From Sinonovacula constricta (Eukaryota; Mollusca; Bivalvia; Cardiida; Solecurtidae): a stretch of 64,000 nt of DNA. Made by a program: the position numbers and the translations under genes. Numbering within the stretch: the first letter of the stretch is position 1; every line of letters starts with the position of its first letter. The stretch spans positions 8,196,885 through 8,260,884 of the forward strand of contig CM017565.1 of the NCBI GenBank assembly GCA_007844125.1, in the 5' to 3' direction. Shown in pieces: positions 25,437 to 35,856 of the stretch. The notes under the pieces are model-generated. The model saw only the letters and a list, made by a program, of their open reading frames with translations, was not told the DNA's origin and did no database searches.

Positions 25437-28400
25437 CAGTAATCTGTCTCTGGTAACACTACCTCGGCAAGACAGCAGTTGAAGAACCTACCTAAGGCGT
25501 TTCTTGCTCTCTTTCAATTAGACGCTAGAACTTACCATCTCCAGCGACCAGATAGCAAGAGACCCGCATTAAAGTATTGATCGCTTATTTCCGGTTAGAC
25601 AAAGATTAACAGGTAGTCAAATTGCCAACTTACCGTTTAGAAGCTTAAAAACCTTTGGCTTGGATTCAAAACAGTAAAGTGTTTTCTTTCAACGTTAAGA
25701 AAATGGTATATATATTTATCATTTTTCAATTTTATAATGAAATTTTGTCGTCTCCCGGCTTTGATCAGTACCAGCGTTTTGCTGTTCACAACAAGCAACA
25801 AATTTTGCTGCGAATGCCTTTACGATGTATACATTATGTATACATTATAATAATGAACCAGGATTAGCGTGTGTAGGTGGTAATATATTTCCTTTTCAGG
25901 AAATAAAAACATTGTAAAGATTAATTTACAACTTCGACAGCACTGTTTTCTGTAGATTGACTGAATGAAGACTGGTTAGATACCGCTGAAAGATTATGAG
26001 TATAAGCGGTAGAAACTCGTTCTCTTCCAATTAGGCTACAGAGGAAATAACAGCTTCTACCACGATAACGTAGGATAAAGGGGGAAACATCGCTTTATAT
26101 TCAAGTATTGATCGCTAATTCCTGGTCGGATAATGCTCAACAGGTAGTCGCAATGTCACGTTTTAGACTAAAACCGCCATTCTCTTCGAGTTTTGTTCTT
26201 CGGGAAAGACCAGTCTCATTTTTTTTCTTATAAAATTCTGAGACACGCACAATGGAAATTGCCTGGCGTTGTTTTTAGTCGAAGAAGCATAATTATCAGT
26301 GATGCAATCTTTATTATGACCATGTGAAACATAAAGAGCGTGGGTATGATGTAAATAACATATGTCTCTAAGAGAGAAAATGGTCATTGTCAACCAGAGA
26401 ACTGTAATATTACTCTAGGCGCAGTCAGTAGTTACATTTTAAGGTCATATGACATAATGTATACTCGATAAACAGTTTATAATAGTATTATGATGTTTTT
26501 GATAAACGGACATTCCCAAAGAGAAACTAACCAAAAGAACATGGGTAATTAATTAATCAAAAGATTCACTGACCCTATTTAAAACATGTAAAATGTAAAA
26601 ACTATGCATAACAATTTTCCCTTCTCGATTACGAAAATTACAGCACAGTTCGTTTATCTTTTGTTGCCTGAAATGCTTTCTCTGAATTGAACATTAATCC
26701 ATTCATATTATGGTGATTAACGTTGGGCCTGTTCGCTGTTTAAGCTGTCTGACGTCGACGTGAAGGACTTAAACATTCTAAGTTGGTAACTATTTCATTC
26801 TCTCGCACACAAAATGTAAATCAATTCTAGGCTACAAACGCAGTTGGCTGTTAAAGCAGAATATAATTTTCCACTATATATATTTATATACAGGTCAATA
26901 CTGGAAAGAAAATAAGCGATTATGACGTAATATTGACGCGAATTTTCTGACGCACTTTTCATCTATAGGTGATGTTAAACATACATAATGGCATGCTGTC
27001 GTATAACAGTTATCCAACGTGTTCTACTGTTTTATAACTCACGTGAATCACTCCACTGTTTTAAACTGTTCACCACCCAGTAGTATGAACTGTAACCCTG
27101 GCTTTATATAATCCCTGGCGTCATTATCTCAATTTCCGGCTTTATTAAAACAAAGTACGTTTACCTTGTTGTTTATTTGATTGTTCGTGCTCTATGTGCT
27201 TCATGTGCTCATACAAAAATTCGAAAGGAGGAAATTGTGTCCTGAAAAAATTTTCTTTGTGCCTTTTTGTGGTCCATGCAAAACCGTTGACCTCGGTGTC
27301 ATTTTACTCTCACTGTCTAGAACAAAGAATTGTCTTAGAAGCAGAAAGAGACAGAAATACGTCAAGTTGGATTGTTGAAGATTGTGTAGAATTAGATTTT
27401 TTTTTAATTACACGGATTTAAATAATAAAGACAATTAACTGGTAGTGCCTTACCCGGGTTAGGCGACGATTTAAATTCGCTTTTAGGCGTTTTTATTTTT
27501 TCAATTTTTGGAAGCAACTGTACGCACGTGCGTAAGTGCGTAAGCCCAGGCACGCCCCTGCAATCATGTTAATCAGTTCTTATTTATGATGTTTATGTCA
27601 TCAATGATTTCGCCACGAATACACACATGGACAGTGTGGTTTGTTTAGCGGAGAGCAGGCCATTTAGTACTATTTGTAACGTTGTTGTCATCATATAAAA
27701 TTACAATTTGTTAAAACAAAACTACTGTGTCACACCGGTCAGACCATTAAATGTATTTTAACAAGACTAACCAAGACGAGTGAAACTTTAAGTTCAGGTA
27801 TTTGTCGATGAACGATCTTGCCTATCAGTGCCAACACATGTAGTCTCAGCAGAGAGACATTTGATTGCAATCCTTTAATTAAATATGAACATTGAACAAA
27901 TACATATTTAATAAAGGTCATTCAATTGATTGTGTATTTAGTGCACAACCAGCTTCCTGCTATGATTAGAAAGCCAGGTTAAGATGACACATCTAGCAAT
28001 TCCTTTATCGTCAGTCGATTTATTCGCATCACATCATGAGTTAGAACATGAATTATTTAATTCCACTATTTAAACAGATTTAGAAAGTCTGTGCCTGGTC
28101 CCTATCAATATATAATAAAATTGCATCGATATACTGCTTTACAGAAACAAATGAATAATTATATTCATAATAAAGAAAGACAAAAATAATCTTGAATTCC
28201 GGTATGATAAATGAGTTTGATTCTAAACCTAGTAATTAGAGATGTATCAGACCAATTAGTGATGTTACAGCGCGTTTTATTGATTCTTGTCAAACACACA
28301 TTCAGCATTAGTATTGCACTTCGGGAAACAACATTGGTTCTTACGTAAACTACTCTCTCTACGAGCTCATGTCGACTATAGATAACCATTGTGGATCTCT

Positions 28401-28439
28401 GTTCCTGGGATTTGCTAGTCTTTAAAAACGGTGTAAATA
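25437..28439. other. Gene-free, nothing firm
   Basis: Short ORFs only. A 12-bp perfect palindrome, ACGCACGTGCGT, lies at 27522-27533 in a locally GC-richer patch. No exon, TIR pair or array recognised. Confidence 0.4.
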
Positions 28440-28938
28440 TTAAGATCATCTGTCACTGTTTCAGACAGCAATCGACTGCACTTTGTCACTTTTGACCAGC
28501 ATTAATTCATCGAACAACTTAACAAATGTATTGTTACCTGAATAGATCCAGAGAAATGCTGTTTCCCCACAATCGACATTACAAACATGTATTTCCTATC
28601 TGATCTACGCTTCACAGTTAGCTATTTTTAAACAAAGAAAACCACGTGACCACTTATATCTGAGATCATTCTATTTCATTATCCGGATCATCCGCACTGA
28701 CGTCGATGTTCACTTTCAGCAGTAAAATCCAATCATGCTTATTTATAGATTTGAAGAGAATTTGCTTCGGTGTTTTATAACGAATGGTACCGTCTCAAAA
28801 TTGAGATAATGTTTATAATTCGTCTTAGATTATACTGAAGTGTGATTTTATGCAGAAAATGCACAAAAATCCCAAAGAGGGATCAAATATTGTTACATGT
28901 ATCTGATATAGGCGGCCAACCATCGCATACCACGTTTA
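28440..28938. mobile_element. TIR element, diverged copy 2
   Basis: Collinear with 10899-11389. CATTACAAACATGTATTTCC aligns with the CATTGCAAACAGGTTTTTTCC block of copy 1. The later blocks AAAACCACGTGACC, ATCCGGATCATCCGC and TGACGTCGATGTTCA also have direct counterparts. The right end (GCATACCACGTTTAAG) is a damaged version of the inverted repeat. The left end is weak and placed by length. It looks old compared with copy 1, whose termini are intact. Confidence 0.7.
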
Positions 28939-31900
28939 AGAAAGAATCACAAAAGAAAATCATAGAATTTATTACCATGAACGTTGGAACGAGTTAACAA
29001 CACATTTAACTTTTTATTGGTACGGGCACATTATAAAATACTGGTGTGAATATTACGCGTATTTAAGTGTGTTTTTTGTTGTTGTTGTTTTTAAATCCAT
29101 GCAGAACCACCAGTTTACACACTTGCCTAAACTTACCACAAAGCTTTAACAGGACATGCGCCATCTTTACAACATGAAGACCAGTATTCCATGAACAAGT
29201 AAAAAGCAACGTAAATACTGTTATGTGCAGTAGTAACAATATCTATTACACCATTTCGTCGTTTAGTAAACATTCTATTTTATAAACAAATCTTCAATGG
29301 CGACACCGGTGGAAACAATACACAAGACTGTGCGTTGTAATTTCAGTAACGAATGCGTTATATTAGAACTGTAAATTCTTTCTGGATTATACGCCTGTTT
29401 AGTTAATTTTCACCATTTAAAGCATTGTAGAAAGTGCTCTACTTTAATTTATAAAAGTATTTTACGACTGAATGGGGCAGCTTAAATGTAACAGAGCCTT
29501 GTCGATGTGCATTATTAAAGTTTACAGCCCCCCCCCCCCCCCCCACCCCCACTCCAGATACTTAAGTTCATCGTACACTCGGCCAATATATTATTGACAG
29601 GTGAGTGTCACGGGGGTCATTTTTCACCACCTTAAAATATCTTTTTTTGGTAAATATAAAGTGTGCCTATGTCATGTTAAAATATTTACATTCAGTCAGC
29701 TAACCGTCACAATAACCAATATACACGTACAGCAAAAAGCAGTCAAACAGCCACAACATTTACAATGATCGATTAAAATACACTGAACTAATGAAGCAAA
29801 AGTTTCTTTACATCGAGACATTATCTTAACAAAATAAACACACACACACATACACCACCTTACCGGTTCATATAGGATTAATGAGATTACTCCGTCACTC
29901 CTTAATAATTGTCTTCATTAGGGCCTAATTTTTAATAATAACTCAATAGATCATCAAACATCTGCATTTTTATCAACCGTTTATAGAAATAACAATGGCA
30001 ATTTCAAGCACAAATTAAAACGTTATCGGTACCCTACCAATTCGTACTAATGTACCCTCTACAAGTTTGTTTGGTATATTAGTTAAGAGTCGACATTATT
30101 ATAGTTATGATTTTTTATTCGTAGATATGTTGACATATTGTGCACAGTCAATGACGGAGTAGGACTATTTAGGCGGGGCTAAAACATGATTGACATCCAT
30201 GAGAATGCGGTCACACGCAGATTGGCTGTACTTTATGTCTCTCCACAATGCCAAAAAAAAAAAACAGCGATATATAATACAACGATGCATTTTATGTTTA
30301 ATATTTAGATGATACTGTAAACCAAACATAAAAGTAATGTTAATATGTGAAATAACCTATAATTGATGCAGTCTGTGAGATTTTGACGTTTGTTTTGCAT
30401 GTTAAAATTGAAAATTGTAAAGTCCAAAGTAACAGTCAAAACAAAGGTCAGAACCCCATAAACCGCCCCAATCATTGGTTTATTCCATCTGTATTTAAAC
30501 ATGCCGACTGTGTTGGTGGGCTATATAAGTATATCCATAGATAGGACAGGAACATACAATGAACTCGGACATAACTTAATTACTCAGAAATAGAAGATGA
30601 TTCCTATCACTCCTTTTATAGGAACATGATTCCTATTAGTGTTAAAATGTCACTTGGATAATAAAAAAGCGTGTTAATATGATAAATATGCAATTATTAA
30701 AAGTAAAGTCGGTAACGAACCAATGTTAATATATGGTAAAATGATGCTTGTTCACATTAATTATTTGTAAGAATAAAAAAATACTCCTTTGGGCCCACTG
30801 ACAATACACGAAATTGCTTCATTATTGCATGTTATTGTTACAGCTTGTTCAAGACACAATGAATTAATTTAAATCTTCAACAAATCACAACTCATTTAAC
30901 ATTGAACAGATTTGTTTTGTTCATAAAAAACAACTCGTTTACATATGTATTATTTAATTTTGGTGAACAATTTATACCTAACAACCAAATGGCACAGAGA
31001 GAACTCAATGCAAACATTTTATGATCCCATCGTTGTCTGATAAACAAGCAACCTTACAGGTTTGAAATATATAAAGAAATACTGAAACATTTCCCGCACA
31101 ATGTGACTTTAAATGTAACCAGACACATTATATTTAAAATTGATTACCTTGAGGACAGTATTTTAACAAATTACCGCCATGGCTAAAGAGCATTTGGTAA
31201 TTTTATGTGATGTATAAGTGAAGGGGTCTAGACTAGACATTATTACATAATCTTACCAAAGGGCATTAAAACTACAAAGCAATAGCCGTTTAAACTTTAA
31301 AATATTTTCTTAAAGTAACAGTTTGTGTGTCAAGAAAGAAAGGGCTGTTGGGATTCTGTTACTTTTGATCACAACGTGCTTCGGGTTGTGAAAACTAGTT
31401 AGCTCATAATCTATACAACTCTGTTTAAATGCACCTTTAAAAGCTTCTCAGTATGTTTGCTTTGCGTGCTATACCGATTCCAGACTTCGTTTGAAAATGA
31501 CGTCATATACAAATACGAGAATAATTCTAAGCTTTGTCCCAAAGTTGTACAGTTCTGTAATACATGATCTTAGCACGGACATGTTTAAAATACCGCTATC
31601 CTCCAAATTAAAACAGCTGTTATAATGTAAGCATATTAGCATATATTAATATGAACATTCAGTTATTATCACCGCGCCTATCTGTAATAATTCCTAAAAA
31701 AGTCCTATGGATTGCGCCATTTTGTTATTTGTGAAGTAAAGTGTGGCGCATTTATGCATTGAGTTTCGGTTATTATTCGACTTTGATGAATGTCACGATC
31801 AAATTAGATTTTAATTCAATTTAAAATGTTGCTACATCACAACTTGTCACTTGAAATTGTTAATGTTTCATATGTGTATATCGATTTGTTTAATTTAAAT

Positions 31901-32687
31901 TGCATTTGTTTCGACAATGTTGTATGTACGAGTCACATGATATGTTCTTATCTATTGTTTGTATTCAGACATTTTCCCAAGCGTTTAAAGACCAGTGAAT
32001 TCGTTACTGCATATAAGATTAAGACATGAACATGTGACAGCAAAATCTTTTAATTAAAAATGATATTTATTTTTCTTGATCGGTTTGTTATAAGGCAAAA
32101 ATGCTCCATTGTTAAACAAGACCCCGACGGAGATTTTTGACGTTTTGCAGCAATGATCTCTGGTTTGCTTTGGAATTGAATCTAATTTTCTGTTGTTCAT
32201 GCCGTATGAAAGCATGTCGCGTACGCACAAATCAATGAACTGCGATCGCGATACATTGTTATTTTGTTCATTAAACATACACGTCAGCAAAATGAGATTA
32301 AATCCTTATATTAACGCTTTAATTAGACTTTCAGACACTATTCAGTCTTATGATTTTAAGGTAAATGTTCGATAACTTCAAATTAATCGCTCACACGCAT
32401 GGAAACTAATTTCAGTATCTTCGTGCAACACGCACAGTTGCAGAACTCATCAAATGCTTGGCTAAATCGTACAAAGTACATGTACAATGAGACAAACCGC
32501 TCGCCTCAATGGTTTATAAATTTAAATACCCTTACGAAGATAATATTGCACATTTTGTTTAAAAAAGGAAATAGTTTATCCCTTCAACAGAATAAGCCAG
32601 CAACTCACACTATTGTCTATATGATTGTCATCAATAAGGGTCACATCGGGTATTTGTCATTCCTTTTCTTCAGTAAGGTACAGAGAA
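28939..32687. other. Gene-free, nothing firm
   Basis: AT-rich DNA with a poly-C run at 29528-29550 and a (CA) patch at 29838-29855. Short ORFs lack splice or domain support. Confidence 0.4.
29528..29550. repeat. Poly-C tract
   Basis: Seventeen Cs, one A, then five Cs. Long homopolymers such as this are prone to length error in assemblies. Confidence 0.95.
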
Positions 32688-32772
32688 ATACATACATACA
32701 TACATACATACATACATACATACATACATACATACATACATACATACATACATACATACATACATACATACA

Positions 32773-32803
<31 letters not shown>
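32688..32803. repeat. (CATA)n microsatellite
   Basis: About 28 near-perfect CATA units. The repeat abuts a LINE-type 3' end at 32804, so it may have grown from that element's terminal repeats. Tyr-Ile-His-Thr frames across it are artefacts. Confidence 0.96.
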
Positions 32804-32804
<1 letters not shown>

Positions 32805-32860
32805 CTTTATTGGCATAATGCCTATACAAACAATACATAAAGCCAAATATTAAACATATA
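32804..32860 (-). mobile_element. Probable LINE 3' end fragment
   Basis: On the minus strand this reads TGTATTGTTTGTATAGGCAT then TATGCCAATAAAGTATATG and runs into (TATG)n. An AATAAA-like end followed by short terminal repeats is typical of CR1/L2-like non-LTR elements. No coding part is recognisable to the right, so it would be severely 5'-truncated or decayed. Inference from the 3' tail alone. Confidence 0.4.
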
Positions 32861-34101
32861 AACAATGTTTAAATCTTTAATGTAAATGTTAAACTTAAAT
32901 AACAAAAGTCCAATTAACCAAAGAAAAAATATAGAGGTAATGAAGTAAAGAATTTAACCAAATAGGACCGCAGTACTCGTTGGTAATGCATTATCTGGCT
33001 TGTCCATCGTGTTTGATTACCAGATCTGGAGTTTAGTTTAATTGCCGGCCACAACTTGATAAAATCTAAAAATTATCAATCCATTTGTGGACACTGTGCA
33101 CGTGTTTGGATTGACATTATTGTATGTTGGCAACTTTGGAACATATTTGGCGTCTGTTGCCAGTAAATTTGCTTTTTTAATTGTTTGATCAGTGTCTCCC
33201 ACTTTCATTTTTAATAATTAAGCATAAATAAGCATATGGTTCTGTAAAACAACTTATTTATGCGCAAACAATTATAAATTTACATATAAACACAAATACA
33301 AAATACGTGTACATACCAATCTTGTTGTCTACTATAACAGATCATGCATATTTACATTCGTTTAGGGGGGAAAACTTCAATTTACAGCACTTAACGAACA
33401 TATTCAGAATGGTTTCTGTGATGACAATACATTCAGTGTTGGTATAATAGACTCCATGCTGTGCATCTTCTTAGATAGTATTCAGCAATTCAGTTGTGCT
33501 CTTAGTTACTATGGTAATTGGAGGATAGGCCCTACTGATATGTTTAAAGTCTACATTTAAGGATCAAGTTACGATCATGCTGATGCTTAGAAACCGTCGC
33601 AGTTCACCGTTATGCGATTTGTGTTTAACTCCTCCTCTTATTTAACAGTTTGTAATAACTCCTACCTTAAGTGCTGACAAACAGTATCACAAACAAAATG
33701 CACATGTTCTTGTAGTGCTATGTAATTTACACTTTTACTACGTGCTCTATGCCTGCATTGAGTGGAAATACCGGTTATGTAATCAGACTAGACCGACGGC
33801 TTCAGAACTGGACATTCAATATTTTCATCCCCAGCACCGCGAAAAACAAGAACAATTACACACATTTATGGGTACAGTGGATGCCTGTTCATATATACAT
33901 TGAATAATGTTAAGCGCATGTTAAATATTTTTACGGAAAAATGTACCATTAATGTCTTAAAAAGTCATTTATCATTAGCATTTTGTTACACGTTCTTATC
34001 ACGCTATCACCATACACTGCTGTCTCTCGTTTTATAATTTCATATCTGTACTTTATATGTGATGCAAAATATCTCAGTAACTGCTATAAACTTCAACTTC
34101 C
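32861..34101. other. Nothing firm
   Basis: AT-rich. Composition becomes more GC-rich only near 34100, where the first exon candidate begins. Confidence 0.45.
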
Positions 34102-34131
34102 ATCTGGTTGATTCACAGGTAGTTCTGGTAT

Positions 34132-34167
34132 CTGTGTGACGCCACTTCCGGTTCCTTCGTGACGTCA
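34132..34167 (+). promoter_or_regulatory. CRE- and ETS-like cluster at a candidate start codon
   Basis: A perfect cAMP-response element palindrome TGACGTCA lies at 34160-34167 and overlaps the A of the candidate ATG (34167). Just upstream are a half-site (TGACG, about 34137) and an ETS-type core (CACTTCCGG, about 34143-34151). Closely spaced CRE and ETS sites are common in TATA-less promoters of animals. Function is inferred. Confidence 0.4.
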
Positions 34168-34235
34168 TGCAGCCCACTGCGGAGTCCCGGCGATCTTCCG
34201 ACAGTAACTGGAGCTACAAAGCACCACTTATACAG
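34167..34235 (+). CDS. Candidate first coding exon, N-terminus variant 1 of an unidentified gene
   Basis: Twenty-three codons starting MQPTAESRRSSDSNW and ending APLIQ, followed directly by a GTATTT splice donor at 34236. The frame is closed upstream by TGA at 34137-34139, so ATG 34167 is the natural start. The exon ends in phase 0 and the next exon candidate (34903) begins in phase 0, so they join cleanly. RRSS at residues 8-11 fits a basophilic kinase (PKA-type) site. Local GC is well above the flanks and a CRE overlaps the start codon. The first two residues (Met-Gln, TCATGCAG context) are shared with the candidate starts at 43115 and 54429. The protein family is not recognised. The exon call rests on composition, splice sites and phase. 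Confidence 0.5.
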
Positions 34236-34902
34236 GTATTTCCTTCTTGACTTTATATGAATGACACCAACTCACGTATCGTAATAGTGGCGACGTTCAG
34301 TAATAAGTTACCGCAGGTCAATTGGAAGACACCAAACAATCACACACGCGCGCCTCGCACTAATACTCGAACTCTCGAGGCAAGAGATGGGCAGAACAGA
34401 GTACTGGGCAACTCTAATTTTAATCAACGGTAAATGTAGCTGGTCACAACAAAATGTTTAGTTCATTATTTCAAACCTCCCCTTTTCAATAGACCTGTTC
34501 GAAAGGTATGTCCTGTGCATAAAATATAAAAATCAATGACGTAGAAATGTACAATGCGTTGTTGAGTATGCCTTGTAAGCTATATAAACAAAATATTATT
34601 GTGTGGAACTCTCCGTTTAGGTCTTTTAGTCATATCACGAAATAGTGAAGACATTTTGGCATGAATACAATTCTTGCTTCATTCGAAGCCTGAAATACAT
34701 TTCTGCGAAAACTTTAAGTATTATAAATAAGAAATGCGATAAAACAAAACAAAAAATGATGAATGTATCTGGAGTGATCACACATAAGTTATCTTTATCA
34801 TGAACATAACCAATTACTAGCTAAAAAAACTGCTGAAGCTTTTGGGATATTCTGAGGGACCGCTACTTTTTATATTATGATATTATGTTTTCTTCACGCC
34901 AG

Positions 34903-35269
34903 GTAACACAGATTCTACACCCTGATCATGGGGAGGACCACCCTGCGTCCAGCCGAGCTCGAGCCTCCATCCCCACCATCGGTATTGACAATCCGGTCTT
35001 TTCGGCCTCTGATGACGATGACGAGTTCCAGCAGACCCTCCTACAGTTGAGCCCGACCCGTCTCAGACGTACCCCGCTACCCACAATCCGCGGAACAGAT
35101 TCGGACTTGTTTGGGTTCGAACCCGACGTGCCGTCACTATCATCCAGACGGGGTAGTTATACAATTGAAAGCGTCTCGCCGAAATTCCTAGTGTCCAAGT
35201 TTCCTCGTCGACAGAGCTGCGGGCAGACAAAGAACGATAAATCTAGCCTTACAGTTCCATCTGCTTCAC
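34903..35269 (+). CDS. Internal coding exon, Ser/Arg-rich cytosolic-type region, gene not identified
   Basis: Preceded by a pyrimidine-rich TTTTCTTCACGCCAG acceptor and ended by C/GTGAGT, a strong donor at 35270. The open frame codes 122 residues plus one base (phase 0 in, phase 1 out). GC content is much higher than in the surroundings. The peptide looks disordered and has an acidic run (SASDDDDEF, residues 34-42) and three basic phospho-site candidates: RRTP (55-58), RRGS (82-85) and RRQS (102-105), the last two matching the PKA consensus. No membrane segment or enzymatic motif is present. This is what a regulatory N-terminal tail of a channel, transporter or signalling enzyme often looks like, but I recognise no family. 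The satellite beginning at 35857 would lie in its downstream intron. Confidence 0.65.
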
Positions 35270-35856
35270 GTGAGTTGTTTATCTTAGTTATAAGCTTGTA
35301 AAATTTAAAAATAACTCAGGCAGCTGGTTCCTTCTTATTTGTGAAATCTTTTCTAAATCGATCAGACAGGACTCGACAATTATTAAATGTCAATGAACAA
35401 AGTTAAAAATGTAGGGTCATCACTTATAGTTTTTTCCCCGCACCCGTAAACATAATTCATTTATAGACAAAATATGGAGTTAAACAATAAAATAAACAAT
35501 TTAGAAGCCTTAGTAAGGTTTTCGTGGTGAAGTTATATAAATTTAAATTGCATGCCTATCTGGATGAAGTTGAGGTTAAGAATGTTCATTTTGAGCTCCG
35601 CTCACTCGGAATTGAACATTTTTAAAGATTCATTGAAGCAATGGGCAACGTTTACAACAACTGAGCTTGTACTAAATATCAGCTCAGTTGTCTCCCTTGT
35701 ATTCAGAATAAGATTTACCAAAAATGAAATTAATACGATGTTTACATAACTGAAATGCCGTTTAAATAAACCATTTGTAACTATAAACAATTGGTAGAAA
35801 GTAACATTTCTATAAATGTACCCGATGACGTTTCATGAGATTGATAAAACATATAA
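35270..35856. other. Probable intron, no other feature
   Basis: Begins with the GTGAGT donor of the 34903 exon and runs into the 60-bp satellite. The short overlapping frames at 35552-35790 on both strands have no support. Confidence 0.45.

Noticed and set aside
22080..25459. Three minus-strand ORFs of over 1000 codons
   Set aside because: All lie in the 20-bp satellite. A stop-free 20-bp unit repeats in every frame each 60 bp, so all three frames are open together, which no gene would need.
32054..32865. ORFs around 32.1-32.9 kb
   Set aside because: Partly built from the (CATA)n repeat and otherwise unsupported short frames on both strands.
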